Below are positions 52,568-61,411 of a stretch of 64,000 nt of DNA, one piece after another. Under the pieces are notes generated by a model that did not search any database, was not told the origin of the DNA, and was given only the letters and a program-made list of their open reading frames with translations. This stretch comes from Acidobacteriota bacterium (lineage in GTDB: Bacteria > Acidobacteriota > Polarisedimenticolia > J045). A program made the position numbers and the translations under genes. The DNA lies in assembly GCA_017994815.1 (NCBI GenBank), contig JAGOJY010000006.1:1-64000 (forward strand), read 5' to 3'. Each line of letters begins with the position of its first letter. Within the stretch, counting starts at the first letter, position 1.

Positions 52568-54028
52568 CTAAGAGTGGCTGGAGTTCAGGCGCTCGCGCTC
52601 GACCTGCTCCAGCGCCGCGTCGTCGATGTCCCCCGTCGGGTATATGCCGGAGAAGCAGGCGTGGCACGTGTCGTCGGGCGGCTCGGCGGCCTCGGCGCGC
52701 ACCGACTGCACGAGGTCGGCCAGGTCCTGGTAGATCACGGCGTCGGCCCCGAGCAGCTCGGCCACCTGCCGCTCGGTGCGGTCGCGCGCGACGAACTCGC
52801 GGCGCGTGGACATGTCGATCCCGTAGACGCAGGGGTGGCGCAGCGGCGGCGCGGTGGAGGCGAGGAACACCTGCCGCGCGCCGGCCTCGCGCAGCATCTC
52901 GATGATCTGCCGCGACGTCGTGCCGCGCACGATCGAATCGTCCACCAGCAGCACGGCGCGGTCGCGCACCTCGGCGCCGATCACGTTCAGCTTGTTGCGG
53001 ACCGAGCGCCGGCGGACCTCGTCGCCCGGCATGATGAAGGTCCGGCCGACGTAGCGGTTCTTGACCAGCGCCTCGCGGTAGGACCAGCCCAGCGCCCGCG
53101 CGATCTCCAGCGCCGCCGCGCGCGACGACTCCGGAACCGGCACCACCGCGTCGGCCTTGATCCCGAGCCGCGCGATCTTGGCCGCCAGCGCCTGCCCCAT
53201 CCGCTCCCGCGTGCGGTACACGCTGACACCGTCCAAGGTGCTGTCGGGCCGGGCGAAGTAGACGAACTCGAACACGCAGGGCCGGAAGCGCGGCTCGGCG
53301 ACCTGGTCCCGCAGCACCTCGCCGTCCTCGCGCACGAACAGCGCTTCGCCCGGCGCCGGCGCGCGCAGCAGCTCGTAGCCGAGACTCTCCAGCACGACGC
53401 TCTCCGAGGCCACGGCGTGGACCACGCGACCGTCCGAGCGCACCCGGCGCCCGAAGCAGATCGGCTTGATCCCGTGCGGGTCGCGGAATGCGAACAGGCC
53501 TTCGCCGGCAATGAACCCGACCGCCGAGTACGCGCCCTTGACCTGCGCGAACACCTCGGCCACCGCGGCGCGGAACACCTCGGCGCTGAACGCGCCGCCG
53601 GCGCTCTGCCGCGCCAGCGCGTCGGCGAACACGGCCAGCACGACCTCCGCGTCGCAGCGCGACAGCAGGTGCCGCCGCCCGTGGGCCGCCATCTGGCGCT
53701 CGAGGTCGTCGAAGTTGGCGACGTTGCCGTTGTGCGCGAGCGCGATGCCGAACGGGTGCGCCACGACGAACGGCTGCGCATCCTCCACGCCGCCCGAGCC
53801 GACGGTGGGATAGCGCACGTGGCCGACGGCCAGAGAGCCGCCGACGCCCTTCATTTCCTCCGGCGTGAACACGTCGCGCACGAGTCCCTCGCCCTTGCGG
53901 ACGTGGAACCGACCGTCGTAGGTCGCGATGCCCGCGGCGTCCTGGCCGCGGTGCTGGATCGCGAGCAGGCCATCGTGGATCTCACGCACCGGGGCATCGG
54001 TGCCGATCAGCCCCAGGAACCCGCACAC
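52568..54028 (-). CDS. purF: Amidophosphoribosyltransferase (Fe-S type)
   Basis: The 486-residue enzyme makes 5-phosphoribosylamine from PRPP and glutamine, the first step of purine synthesis. Cys2 (MCGFLGLIG) is the glutaminase nucleophile. RGQDAAGI and HNGNVANF follow. The PRPP loop is VLLVDDSIVRGTT. Cysteines in PCVFEFVYFARPDS, HPCVYGIDM and DTCHACF match the [4Fe-4S] ligands of the Bacillus-type enzyme. Unlike the Bacillus enzyme it has no propeptide. purH lies 6 kb away on the other strand. Confidence 0.95.
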   Translation of the reverse strand: MCGFLGLIGTDAPVREIHDGLLAIQHRGQDAAGIATYDGRFHVRKGEGLVRDVFTPEEMKGVGGSLAVGHVRYPTVGSGGVEDAQPFVVAHPFGIALAHNGNVANFDDLERQMAAHGRRHLLSRCDAEVVLAVFADALARQSAGGAFSAEVFRAAVAEVFAQVKGAYSAVGFIAGEGLFAFRDPHGIKPICFGRRVRSDGRVVHAVASESVVLESLGYELLRAPAPGEALFVREDGEVLRDQVAEPRFRPCVFEFVYFARPDSTLDGVSVYRTRERMGQALAAKIARLGIKADAVVPVPESSRAAALEIARALGWSYREALVKNRYVGRTFIMPGDEVRRRSVRNKLNVIGAEVRDRAVLLVDDSIVRGTTSRQIIEMLREAGARQVFLASTAPPLRHPCVYGIDMSTRREFVARDRTERQVAELLGADAVIYQDLADLVQSVRAEAAEPPDDTCHACFSGIYPTGDIDDAALEQVERERLNSSHS

Positions 54029-54046
54029 GCGTCCTCCTCCCCCGGC

Positions 54047-55027
54047 TCAGCGCTGCCGGTCCGGGATCCAGATCATGCCGCCCACCGTACCGCCGACGGC
54101 GACTTCGCGCTCGACGGCGGGGCGCTCGCCGAGGCGCACGATCGCGACCTTCTTGGCCTCCGGCAGCGCCACCGCGACGCGCGACCCGTCGGGGCTGACG
54201 GCGAGTTCCCGCGGCATCGAGCCCAGCGCCACGCGCGCGACTTCCTTGCGCGTGGCCGCGTCGATCAGCACCAGCCCCGGCTCGCCGCCGCTCGTGACGA
54301 GGGCGCGCGAGCCGTCGGGGGTGAAGCCGATGTCGAGGGGATAGCGCGGGCCGGCGATGCGCTCGGCCTTGCCGCCGCGCACGATCACCAGTTGCGCGCT
54401 GGGGTTGAGCGCGGCCCAGACTTCGCCCGAACCGGGGCGCACGGCCACCGTCTCCGGCACCGGGCCGGTTTCCACGCGCGACGCGCTCATCTTGATCGCG
54501 TCGACGAAGGCCATGACCGGTGCGCCGCGGAACCCGACCGCCACGAGGTCGGCCTCGGGCAGCACGTCGATCTCGGTCGGCCAGCCCCACGCCACCACGA
54601 CCGACGCGCTCGGCTGCTCGTACGGCGGGTCGATCCGGTACAGCGCCTGGTGCGCCTGCGCGCTCATCCACAGCGTGCCGCGGCGGTCGAACGCCAGCGC
54701 GCGCGGCGCGCAGCGCTCGCACAGCTTGACCTCGCGCGAGGCGGGGTTGACCCGCGGGTCGATGATGCTGACGGTCGATCCGGCGTCGCTCTCGAGCCCG
54801 CGGTTCGCGACGAACAGGCGGCCGCCCTGCTCGGCGATGCCGCGGGGGCCGGGACCGGTCGGGAACTCGCCGGCCAGCGCGCCGGTGTCGGCCAGGATCA
54901 CGAGCTTGGCCTGGTCGAGCAGCGTCAGCGCGAGCCGCGCGCCGCCCGCCGCGCCGGCCGGCGACACTGCGAGCGAGAACACGAGCGCGAACAGTGGAAC
55001 AATGGCCCGGACAGCGCGGACCCGCAT
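54047..55027 (-). CDS. Secreted YVTN-type beta-propeller protein
   Basis: The 326-residue protein has a signal peptide (RAVRAIVPLFALVFSLAVSPA) and then seven or so repeats of the 40-residue YVTN type: RGIAEQGGRLFVANRG, RALAFDRRGTLWMSAQ, PRELAVSPDGSRVAVALPEAKK and others. Such propellers bind proteins or ligands outside the cell; no catalytic residues are evident. GGAGGT precedes ATG 55027 and a TACAAT box lies at 55053-55048. Its stop is 19 nt before purF, so purF may share this transcript. Confidence 0.75.
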   Translation of the reverse strand: MRVRAVRAIVPLFALVFSLAVSPAGAAGGARLALTLLDQAKLVILADTGALAGEFPTGPGPRGIAEQGGRLFVANRGLESDAGSTVSIIDPRVNPASREVKLCERCAPRALAFDRRGTLWMSAQAHQALYRIDPPYEQPSASVVVAWGWPTEIDVLPEADLVAVGFRGAPVMAFVDAIKMSASRVETGPVPETVAVRPGSGEVWAALNPSAQLVIVRGGKAERIAGPRYPLDIGFTPDGSRALVTSGGEPGLVLIDAATRKEVARVALGSMPRELAVSPDGSRVAVALPEAKKVAIVRLGERPAVEREVAVGGTVGGMIWIPDRQR

Positions 55028-55114
55028 GGCGACCTCCAGCGCGGTTCATTGTACGGTCCGCGGCAAGCCGCGCCCGCCGGCGGAGCGCGCGCGGCGCGAC
55101 CGGGCGGTTGAAAC

Positions 55115-55933
55115 ATGGCGGTTTGCCCGTACCTTCCGGGCATCCGACGCCTGACTGTCCGGGGCAGTTCCGGTTTCGGCGGATCGACTTTGAGCCACGT
55201 TCCGACAGGCCTGCGCCGGGCGGCGAGCCTCGCCGTCGCGGGCATCCTCGCGCTCAGCTCCGCCGGCGCCACCGCGACGCGCCCCGCCGGGCCCGAGGGG
55301 CCGGACCTGCGCCGCGAGTTGGCGGCCTCGCCGGCCCACGACAGCGATCCGCTCGCGCCGTTCCAGCTCTCTTTGGGCATCGACCTCCAGGAACTCGAGC
55401 GCAGCACGTCCGCGCGCGTCGAGGGCCGGCTGCGGGCCAACGAAGACCAGTACGTCCACGTCGTCCTGCCGTCGGCGGGGCCGGGTGACGCCTCGGTCCT
55501 GCCCGCGCCCACCGAACTGGCCGTGCTCGACGGCGACTTCTACTTCCACAACGGGGCGAAGCTCGAAGAAGCGGTGTTCGTCATCGAGGCCACGCTCGGC
55601 TCGGAGCAGGCGATCCGCGCGCTCGAGCGCTGGCTGGGCGAGCCCGAGTTCGAGATCGTCCTGCCGGGCGCGCTGGACCTGATCGTCGGCTGGCGCACGC
55701 CGAACGGGTGCATGGTCGCGACGTTCAACGATCTGCCGGTGTTCCGCGTCAGCGTGTTCCGCAACGATCCGGACGACCTGATGGCCGGCTCGCAGATCGT
55801 GATGTTCGAGGGGCTGACGCGCTACGCCGAGCGGCTCGCGGCCGGCGACTCGCCGTCCGTGCTGATGGCCGAGCTGATGAAGGCCGTCAACTGGGCCGCG
55901 ATGGCGCGCTCGATCATCGAGGCCGTTCCGTAA
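55115..55933 (+). CDS. Secreted protein of unknown function
   Basis: The protein has 272 residues from ATG 55115. The signal peptide (LRRAASLAVAGILALSSAGATA) begins near residue 34, so TTG 55190 may be the true start, giving 247 residues. The body has no family I recognise: VEGRLRANEDQYVHVVLPS, LAVLDGDFYFHNGAKLEEAVFVIEATL and LDLIVGWRTPNGCMVATFND suggest a mixed alpha/beta domain, and the end is helical. It is convergent with the DUF115 gene and overlaps it by 20 nt. Confidence 0.65.
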   Translation: MAVCPYLPGIRRLTVRGSSGFGGSTLSHVPTGLRRAASLAVAGILALSSAGATATRPAGPEGPDLRRELAASPAHDSDPLAPFQLSLGIDLQELERSTSARVEGRLRANEDQYVHVVLPSAGPGDASVLPAPTELAVLDGDFYFHNGAKLEEAVFVIEATLGSEQAIRALERWLGEPEFEIVLPGALDLIVGWRTPNGCMVATFNDLPVFRVSVFRNDPDDLMAGSQIVMFEGLTRYAERLAAGDSPSVLMAELMKAVNWAAMARSIIEAVP

Positions 55934-57395
55934 GCTCGCAGGCCCGCCGGGCCGCGCCGGCGATGCGCGCGAGGCGCGAGCACGCGACCGCGCTTGCCGC
56001 GCGCAGGCGTGCGGCGCGTTCGCGCGGGTCCGGTCGTTCTTCGTCCTGGCACTGCAGCAAGAGCAGGTCCGTCAGCGCGCCGTGCGGGGCGGTGAGCCAC
56101 GCGGCCAAGCCGTTGTCGGCGGCCGCGGCCAGCGCCTGCAGCCGCGCCTCGACTTCGGCCACGGCCCGTTCCAGCTGCGCCGGGTTCGCCGCGGTTTCCC
56201 GCGGCGCCCGCGCGGGAAGGGCGGTGTCGTCCAACGGCGGCAACTCGGGCGCGATCCGGTCCCAGTCCACGGCTGCCATGCCGCGCACGCGAGCCCCGCC
56301 GCGGCCGGCGCAAACGAAACAGGCCCGCGGGTCCGCGCGCGCGATCACGTCGAGCACCATCTCGGTCTGCTCGCGGTAGGCCACCAGCTCGGGCGTCGCC
56401 TGCAGCAACTCGCCGCGCCAGCCCGCGACCGGCAGCGTGCCCGCGCCCGCGTGCTCCTCGGCGCGCGACCCGCTGCCGCTCGCGTAGTACGCGCCCGCGG
56501 CGAGCGCGAAGTCGAGCCCGGCGCACAGCACCGGGCAGCCGCCGAGCAGCCACGCCAGCACCAGCGCCGCCGTGCCGACGTTCCCGCCGGTCGGCAGCAG
56601 CGATCCGCGCCCGGAAAACGGCTCGAGCCAGCTTCCCGCCGCCCCGTGGAACAGCACCCGCTGGCGGAACGGCAACTCCAGGTGCGCGGGGTGCGTGTTG
56701 GACTCGGCGAACAGCACGATCTCGCGCAGGATCTCGTGCGGGATCCCCTCGACGTGGTGCAGGCACTCGCGGCCCTCGATCACGACCGCGGCGTCGGCGA
56801 CCAGCCCGGCGCGCCAGAGCGGGCGCAGCGCCGAGGTCGCCGCGAGCAGCACGAAGCGCCGCCGGTTCGCGCGCAGGCCGGGCAGCACGGGCTGCAGCGA
56901 GGGACCGGCGCCCGCGACCAGGACCGGCTTGCCCGCCAGCGCCGAGTTCCACGCCGTCACGCCCGGTTCGCGGGCCAGGACCGGCATGTTGCGCTCGAGG
57001 TTGTCGAGCCACGTTGCGCCGAGGCGGCGCAACGTGGTCCGCTCGATCTCGGCCGTGCGCCGCGCGTGGGCCAGGAGGGCCGCGAATTCCGCGGCGCCCG
57101 GCGCGCCGGCCGCGACGAGCGGCGGCGGCGCGGCGCGCAGCACCTCGAAACCGTGCGTCAGCGCGCGGACCAAAAGCGTCTCGAAGCGCTCGGGCGGGAC
57201 CGCGACCACGTTCGGCGCGGCAGCACGGCCCGGTACGCCGCGGTCGGCCTGTTCGCACGATAACACGCAGGCGCGCGGGAACGCGCCGGCGAGGACACCG
57301 AGGTGCGACCCCGCTCCGCACGTCACGACGACGTCCGGCTCCAGTGTCTGCGCCGCGGCCCAGGCGCGGGCCCACTCGCGCAGCTCGCCGCTCAT
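55914..57395 (-). CDS. DUF115 (MAF/6-hydroxymethylpterin diphosphokinase-like) protein B
   Basis: The 493-residue protein has the DUF115 core in its middle: GKPVLVAGAGPSLQPVLPGL, LLAATSALRPLWRAGLVADAAVVIEG, LLPTGGNVGTAALVLAWLLGG and CAGLDFALAAGAYYAS. Members include MAF proteins, which add nonulosonic acids to flagellin, and archaeal MptE. No flagellar gene is in the window. ATG 57395 overlaps the upstream paralogue's stop (ATGA). The C-terminal 100 residues are helical and Ala/Arg-rich. Confidence 0.82.
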   Translation of the reverse strand: MSGELREWARAWAAAQTLEPDVVVTCGAGSHLGVLAGAFPRACVLSCEQADRGVPGRAAAPNVVAVPPERFETLLVRALTHGFEVLRAAPPPLVAAGAPGAAEFAALLAHARRTAEIERTTLRRLGATWLDNLERNMPVLAREPGVTAWNSALAGKPVLVAGAGPSLQPVLPGLRANRRRFVLLAATSALRPLWRAGLVADAAVVIEGRECLHHVEGIPHEILREIVLFAESNTHPAHLELPFRQRVLFHGAAGSWLEPFSGRGSLLPTGGNVGTAALVLAWLLGGCPVLCAGLDFALAAGAYYASGSGSRAEEHAGAGTLPVAGWRGELLQATPELVAYREQTEMVLDVIARADPRACFVCAGRGGARVRGMAAVDWDRIAPELPPLDDTALPARAPRETAANPAQLERAVAEVEARLQALAAAADNGLAAWLTAPHGALTDLLLLQCQDEERPDPRERAARLRAASAVACSRLARIAGAARRACELTERPR

Positions 57396-58849
57396 TCGCC
57401 GCTCCTCGCGGCCGCGATTTTCGCGGCGGCGGCAGCGAGCGCCTCGTCGATCGCGGCCTCGCTCCGCCGCGGGGGATCGAGGTCCAGCACGCGCTGCTCG
57501 CGCGCGGGCGCCGGCGCGGCGTCCAGCCACGCGGCGAGGTCGGTGCGCGGCACACCCGGCAGCGCGGCCCCGGCGGCGGTCGCATCGAGCACCGCGCCCG
57601 CCGGCTCGCGCGCGATGCGGCGCAGGATGCGGCGGCGGTGCCGCCAGAGGCTCTCGGAAGTCGCGACCGTGCCGCCGCCGCGGGCCGCGACCTCCCGCCA
57701 CGCGGAACCCGGCGCGGCGCTGCCGGCGTGCGCCGCGCCGCCCGTCAGCGCGAGGTCGGCCCCGGCGAGCACGACGGGCCTCGCGCCGGCCGCGAGCAGG
57801 ACGTCGAGCGCCGCGTGCAGCACCGACCCGCACGAACTGCAGCAGCCCGCCGCGCCGAACAGCGGGTGCGCGCGGTCGAGCAGCCCGCCGCGCTCGCAGG
57901 CAAACACCGCCGCGCGCGCCGCCGCGACGATCTCCGGCCGCGCGCCCTCGGAGAACACGAGCGGCGCATCGAGCGCGACACCCTCGAACTTGGCCAGGTT
58001 GGCCGGCGTCCCGTCGACGGTCACCACCAGGTCCGGTCGGACGCCGGCGCTTGCCAGCGCGCGCAGGCTGGTGTCGAGCGCGACGAGGAACGGCCGCTCG
58101 GGGCGCGCGAGCAGGCCGAGCTGCCCTGCCAGGCTCGGGCCCGGCGCCGTGATGATCGCCGCGCCGCCGCTGAGCGTGCGCGACAGCGCGCCGATCCCCG
58201 GCACGCGCACGATCCGCGGCAGGTTGCGCTCGATGTTGTCCAGGATGAAGGCGCGCTGGTTGCGCGCCGAGCGCGACTGCGCGCCGAGTTCGCGCGCCAT
58301 GTCGGCGAGCGGCGCGAGCGCGCCCGCCGCGGCGCGCAACAGCGACGGCTCGACCAGCACCTCCGCGTCCGCGGCGCGCGGCAGGGCGGCGAGGATCTCG
58401 CGGAGGTCGCCCAGCGCGAGCAACAGCCGCGGCTCGCCCAAAAGGGACGAGAGGTCGCGGCCGCCGAGCGCCGCGAGGAACGCGCCGGGGTCGATCACGG
58501 CCACGACGACGGCGCGGTTCGCCGGCGTCGCCGCGAGCGCTTCCTCGGCGAGGTATCCCGACCCGAAACCGAACAGGAGCACGGCCGAGTCGCGCCGGCG
58601 CGAGAGCGCCGCAACCGTGCGCCGCGCCGCCGCGCGCGGGTCGGCGGGATCGTCGAGGTACTCCCCGGAGGGGAGCCGCAGCGCCGGCTCGCCCGACGGC
58701 GTGACGACGACGCGCGGACAGGGGGCCGCCGGCAGGCCGTCAAGAATCCGTCTGAGGGCCCACGGCCGCGACCGCTCCAGCACGGCGAGGTTGCGCGCCA
58801 GGGTCGGGACCGGTGGCGACACGACGGGCGTTTCCGGCGTGAACGGCAC
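57392..58849 (-). CDS. DUF115 (MAF-like) protein A
   Basis: The 485-residue protein has VLLFGFGSGYLAEEAL in the N-terminal Rossmann-like part and the DUF115 core: AAIITAPGPSLAGQLGLL, LVALDTSLRALASAGVRPDLVVTVDG, CCSSCGSVLHAALDVLLAAGARPVVLAGADLALTGG. It differs from its neighbour, so the two are old paralogues acting perhaps as a pair. GTG 58849 was chosen since upstream in-frame sequence is Arg/Ala-rich. It probably modifies a surface protein or glycan with a sialic-acid-like sugar (inference). Confidence 0.82.
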   Translation of the reverse strand: MPFTPETPVVSPPVPTLARNLAVLERSRPWALRRILDGLPAAPCPRVVVTPSGEPALRLPSGEYLDDPADPRAAARRTVAALSRRRDSAVLLFGFGSGYLAEEALAATPANRAVVVAVIDPGAFLAALGGRDLSSLLGEPRLLLALGDLREILAALPRAADAEVLVEPSLLRAAAGALAPLADMARELGAQSRSARNQRAFILDNIERNLPRIVRVPGIGALSRTLSGGAAIITAPGPSLAGQLGLLARPERPFLVALDTSLRALASAGVRPDLVVTVDGTPANLAKFEGVALDAPLVFSEGARPEIVAAARAAVFACERGGLLDRAHPLFGAAGCCSSCGSVLHAALDVLLAAGARPVVLAGADLALTGGAAHAGSAAPGSAWREVAARGGGTVATSESLWRHRRRILRRIAREPAGAVLDATAAGAALPGVPRTDLAAWLDAAPAPAREQRVLDLDPPRRSEAAIDEALAAAAAKIAAARSGE

Positions 58850-58977
58850 GCTCGCGGCTCCTCGACGGCCGCGCGGCGCGGCCGCCCGCCCGGGTGCTTG
58901 CACCACCCGTGCCACGGGTCAACCGCCCCGGTCCCCGGGGGGCAGGGTTAGAATCCGCCCGCACCCCGGAGAGTCCC

Positions 58978-59757
58978 GTGAAGCTCCCGCTCCGCCTGCT
59001 CTGCCCGCTGTTGGCCGGTGTCGCGGCCTGCGCGGGCTCGACGGCCCCGGCCGCGGCGTTCACGCCGCGCGTCCGGGTGGAGATCGTCTCGCGGGCGATC
59101 ACGCTCATGCCCCCGGCCCTGCAGCGGCAGCTGCGCCGGCACCCGCGCGAGTTGAACGAGGCCGCGCTCGCCGGCGGCGCCGCCGAGGGGCAGGGCGAGC
59201 ACGCGCTGTTGCCCGGGACCGCCGACGCGGCGCTGCAGGCGGCGATCGCCGACGCCACGCGGCTGATCGACGCCCGCGCACCGATGAAGGACGTCGCCCG
59301 GGCGTTCGGCCGCATCGCGCACGCCGCCGCGGACCTGTCGTTCGCGCTGAACATCGGGCCACCGGACCCGCGCGCGGCGCGCGTCTACGCCAGCTTCAGC
59401 CGCTACACCGAGCAGATGCTGCCCAAGATGGCGCTCACGTTCGGGCTGTACGCCGACCCGGACCTCGCACGCGGCGACGTCGCGGCCTTCGCGCGGCGCA
59501 CCGCGGCCGACGCGCGCCGCGACTACGACGCGATCCTGCGCAGCTACTTCCCGCGCGATCGCGAGCCGAACGCGCAGGACTTCGACGAGCGCTCGATCGC
59601 CTTCGCCGCGGCCTCGCTGGAAGTCTCGCTGGCGATGACCACCACGGCGAAAGCGTGGATGTTCGCGTGGTACCGCGCGCACGGCGACATGACCGGGACA
59701 CCCACGCTGGAGGTCCCGCCGCCACCGACCGCGTCCCCACAGGAGGAGCAGCCGTGA
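58978..59757 (+). CDS. Secreted helical protein, possibly phospholipase C-like
   Basis: The 259-residue protein starts at GTG 58978 (GGAGAG upstream) with a signal peptide (KLPLRLLCPLLAGVAACAG, possible lipoprotein cysteine). The body is helical. GRIAHAAADLSFALN resembles a zinc-binding helix of the phospholipase C/P1 nuclease fold, and VEIVSRAITLMPPALQRQLRRH near the start is also in keeping. The remaining metal ligands are not obvious, so the enzyme call is weak. A TAGAAT box (58949-58954) lies upstream. It overlaps purH (GTGA). Confidence 0.55.
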   Translation: MKLPLRLLCPLLAGVAACAGSTAPAAAFTPRVRVEIVSRAITLMPPALQRQLRRHPRELNEAALAGGAAEGQGEHALLPGTADAALQAAIADATRLIDARAPMKDVARAFGRIAHAAADLSFALNIGPPDPRAARVYASFSRYTEQMLPKMALTFGLYADPDLARGDVAAFARRTAADARRDYDAILRSYFPRDREPNAQDFDERSIAFAAASLEVSLAMTTTAKAWMFAWYRAHGDMTGTPTLEVPPPPTASPQEEQP

Positions 59758-61355
59758 GCACCGCAGACAGCCGTAGTCCCGGTTCGCGCATCGCCCCCGT
59801 CCGCCGCGCGCTGATCTCGGTCTATGACAAGTACGGCGTGGCCGACCTCGCGCGCGGGCTCGTGGAGCGCGGCGTCGAGATCTGGTCCACCGGCGGCACG
59901 GCGCGGCTGTTGCTCGAGGAAGGGCTGCCGATCCGCCGCGTTTCCGAGATCACCGGGGTGCCGGAGATGCTCGACGGCCGGGTCAAGACCCTGCACCCGC
60001 GGGTGCACGCCGGGATTCTCGCCGTGCGCGACAACCCGCGGCACGTCCGCGACCTGCACAACCTGGGGATGGACCTGATCGACCTGGTGGTGGTGAACCT
60101 GTACCCGTTCGAGATGACGGCGCGCATGGAGGGGATCGGCATCACGGAGATCCTGGAGATGATCGACGTGGGCGGGCCAACGATGGTACGGGCCGCGGCG
60201 AAGAACTATCGCGACGTCGGCGTGGTCGTCGACCCCCACGACTACGCCACCGTGCTGGCCGAGGTGCGCGAGACCGGCGGGCTGTCCGAGCGCACGCGCC
60301 TGCTGCTGGCGCGCAAGGCGTTCCAGCACACCGCCTCGTACGACACCTCGGTGTTCTCCTTCCTCTCGCAGCTCGAGCCGGACGGCTCGCGGCGCGTGTC
60401 GGACTCGGCGTTCCCGCAGAAGATCGTGCTGGAGATGGAGAAGATCCAGGACCTGCGCTACGGCGAAAACCCGCACCAACGCGCCGCGTTCTACGGCGAG
60501 CTGCAGGGCAACGAGCCGACCATGGCGCGCACGATGCAGCTGCAGGGAACCGAGCTGTCGTTCAACAACCTGCTCGACCTCGACGCCGCGCTGGCGCTCG
60601 TGGCCGGCTTCGAGCCGTGCGCCTGCACGATCGTCAAGCACAACAACCCGGCCGGCACCGCCGTCGCCGAGGACCCGGCCGAGGCGTTCCGCCGCGCGCG
60701 CGACGGCGACCCGGTCAGCGCCTTTGGCGGCATCGTCGCCTTCAACCGGCCCGTTGACGCGGCGGCGGCGCGCGAGATCTCGTCGATGTTCTTCGAGGCG
60801 GTGATCGCCCCCGACTTCGATGCGAACGCCCGCGAGATCCTCTCGCGCAAGAAGAAGCTGCGCGTGATGTCGTGCGGCGATCCGCGCCGCTACCGCCGGC
60901 CGGGCCTCGACGTGCGCCGCGTCGCCGGCGGGTACCTCCTGCAGGAGTGGGACACCCACGAATCGCTCGAAGAGACGAAGATCGTCAGCCGCCGCCTGCC
61001 GACCGAGGAGGAGTGGGAGGCGCTGCGCTTCGCCTGGCGCGTCTGCCGCCACGTGCGCTCGAACGCGATCGTCTTCGCCAAGGCCGACCGGACCGTCGGC
61101 ATCGGCGCCGGCCAGATGAGCCGCGTCGATTCGGTGGTGATCGCCCGCAAGAAGGCCGGTGAGCGCGCCCGGGGCGCGGCGATGGCCTCGGACGCGTTCT
61201 TTCCGTTCCGCGACGGCGTGGACGAGGCGGCCGCGGCCGGCATCACGGCCGTGATCCACCCCGGCGGCAGCGTGCGCGACGAGGAGGTGATCGCCGCGGC
61301 CGACGAGCACCGCATGGCGATGGTCCTGACCCACCGCCGCCACTTCCGCCACTGA
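59754..61355 (+). CDS. purH: Bifunctional AICAR transformylase/IMP cyclohydrolase
   Basis: The 533-residue enzyme does the last two steps of IMP synthesis. The N-terminal MGS-like cyclohydrolase has ALISVYDKYGVADLA, STGGTARLL, VKTLHPRVHAGIL and VVNLYPFE. The C-terminal transformylase has the catalytic KHNNPAG, DGDPVSAFGGIVAFNR and SNAIVFAKADRTVGIGAGQMSR. AGGAGGAG lies just before GTG 59754, which overlaps the preceding stop. Length and motifs are normal. Confidence 0.96.
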   Translation: MSTADSRSPGSRIAPVRRALISVYDKYGVADLARGLVERGVEIWSTGGTARLLLEEGLPIRRVSEITGVPEMLDGRVKTLHPRVHAGILAVRDNPRHVRDLHNLGMDLIDLVVVNLYPFEMTARMEGIGITEILEMIDVGGPTMVRAAAKNYRDVGVVVDPHDYATVLAEVRETGGLSERTRLLLARKAFQHTASYDTSVFSFLSQLEPDGSRRVSDSAFPQKIVLEMEKIQDLRYGENPHQRAAFYGELQGNEPTMARTMQLQGTELSFNNLLDLDAALALVAGFEPCACTIVKHNNPAGTAVAEDPAEAFRRARDGDPVSAFGGIVAFNRPVDAAAAREISSMFFEAVIAPDFDANAREILSRKKKLRVMSCGDPRRYRRPGLDVRRVAGGYLLQEWDTHESLEETKIVSRRLPTEEEWEALRFAWRVCRHVRSNAIVFAKADRTVGIGAGQMSRVDSVVIARKKAGERARGAAMASDAFFPFRDGVDEAAAAGITAVIHPGGSVRDEEVIAAADEHRMAMVLTHRRHFRH

Positions 61356-61396
61356 GGGGGACAGCCACCCCGGACCTCGCCTTCTCGGTGTCCGGG
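61356..61396. repeat. GGGGACAG-type hairpin between convergent genes (copy 3, degenerate)
   Basis: It begins GGGGGACAGCCACCC, like copy 1 (GGGGACAGTCACCC). Inside, CCCGGAC (61369-61375) pairs with GTCCGGG (61390-61396). It directly follows the purH stop and faces the end of the TPR gene. Confidence 0.5.
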
Positions 61397-61411
61397 TAGA
61401 CGGTCCCTCTC

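Noticed and set aside
51557-55111. 1184-residue open frame on the plus strand
   Set aside because: It runs across four well-supported leftward genes (UPF0316, Fur, PurF, YVTN) and has low-complexity composition.
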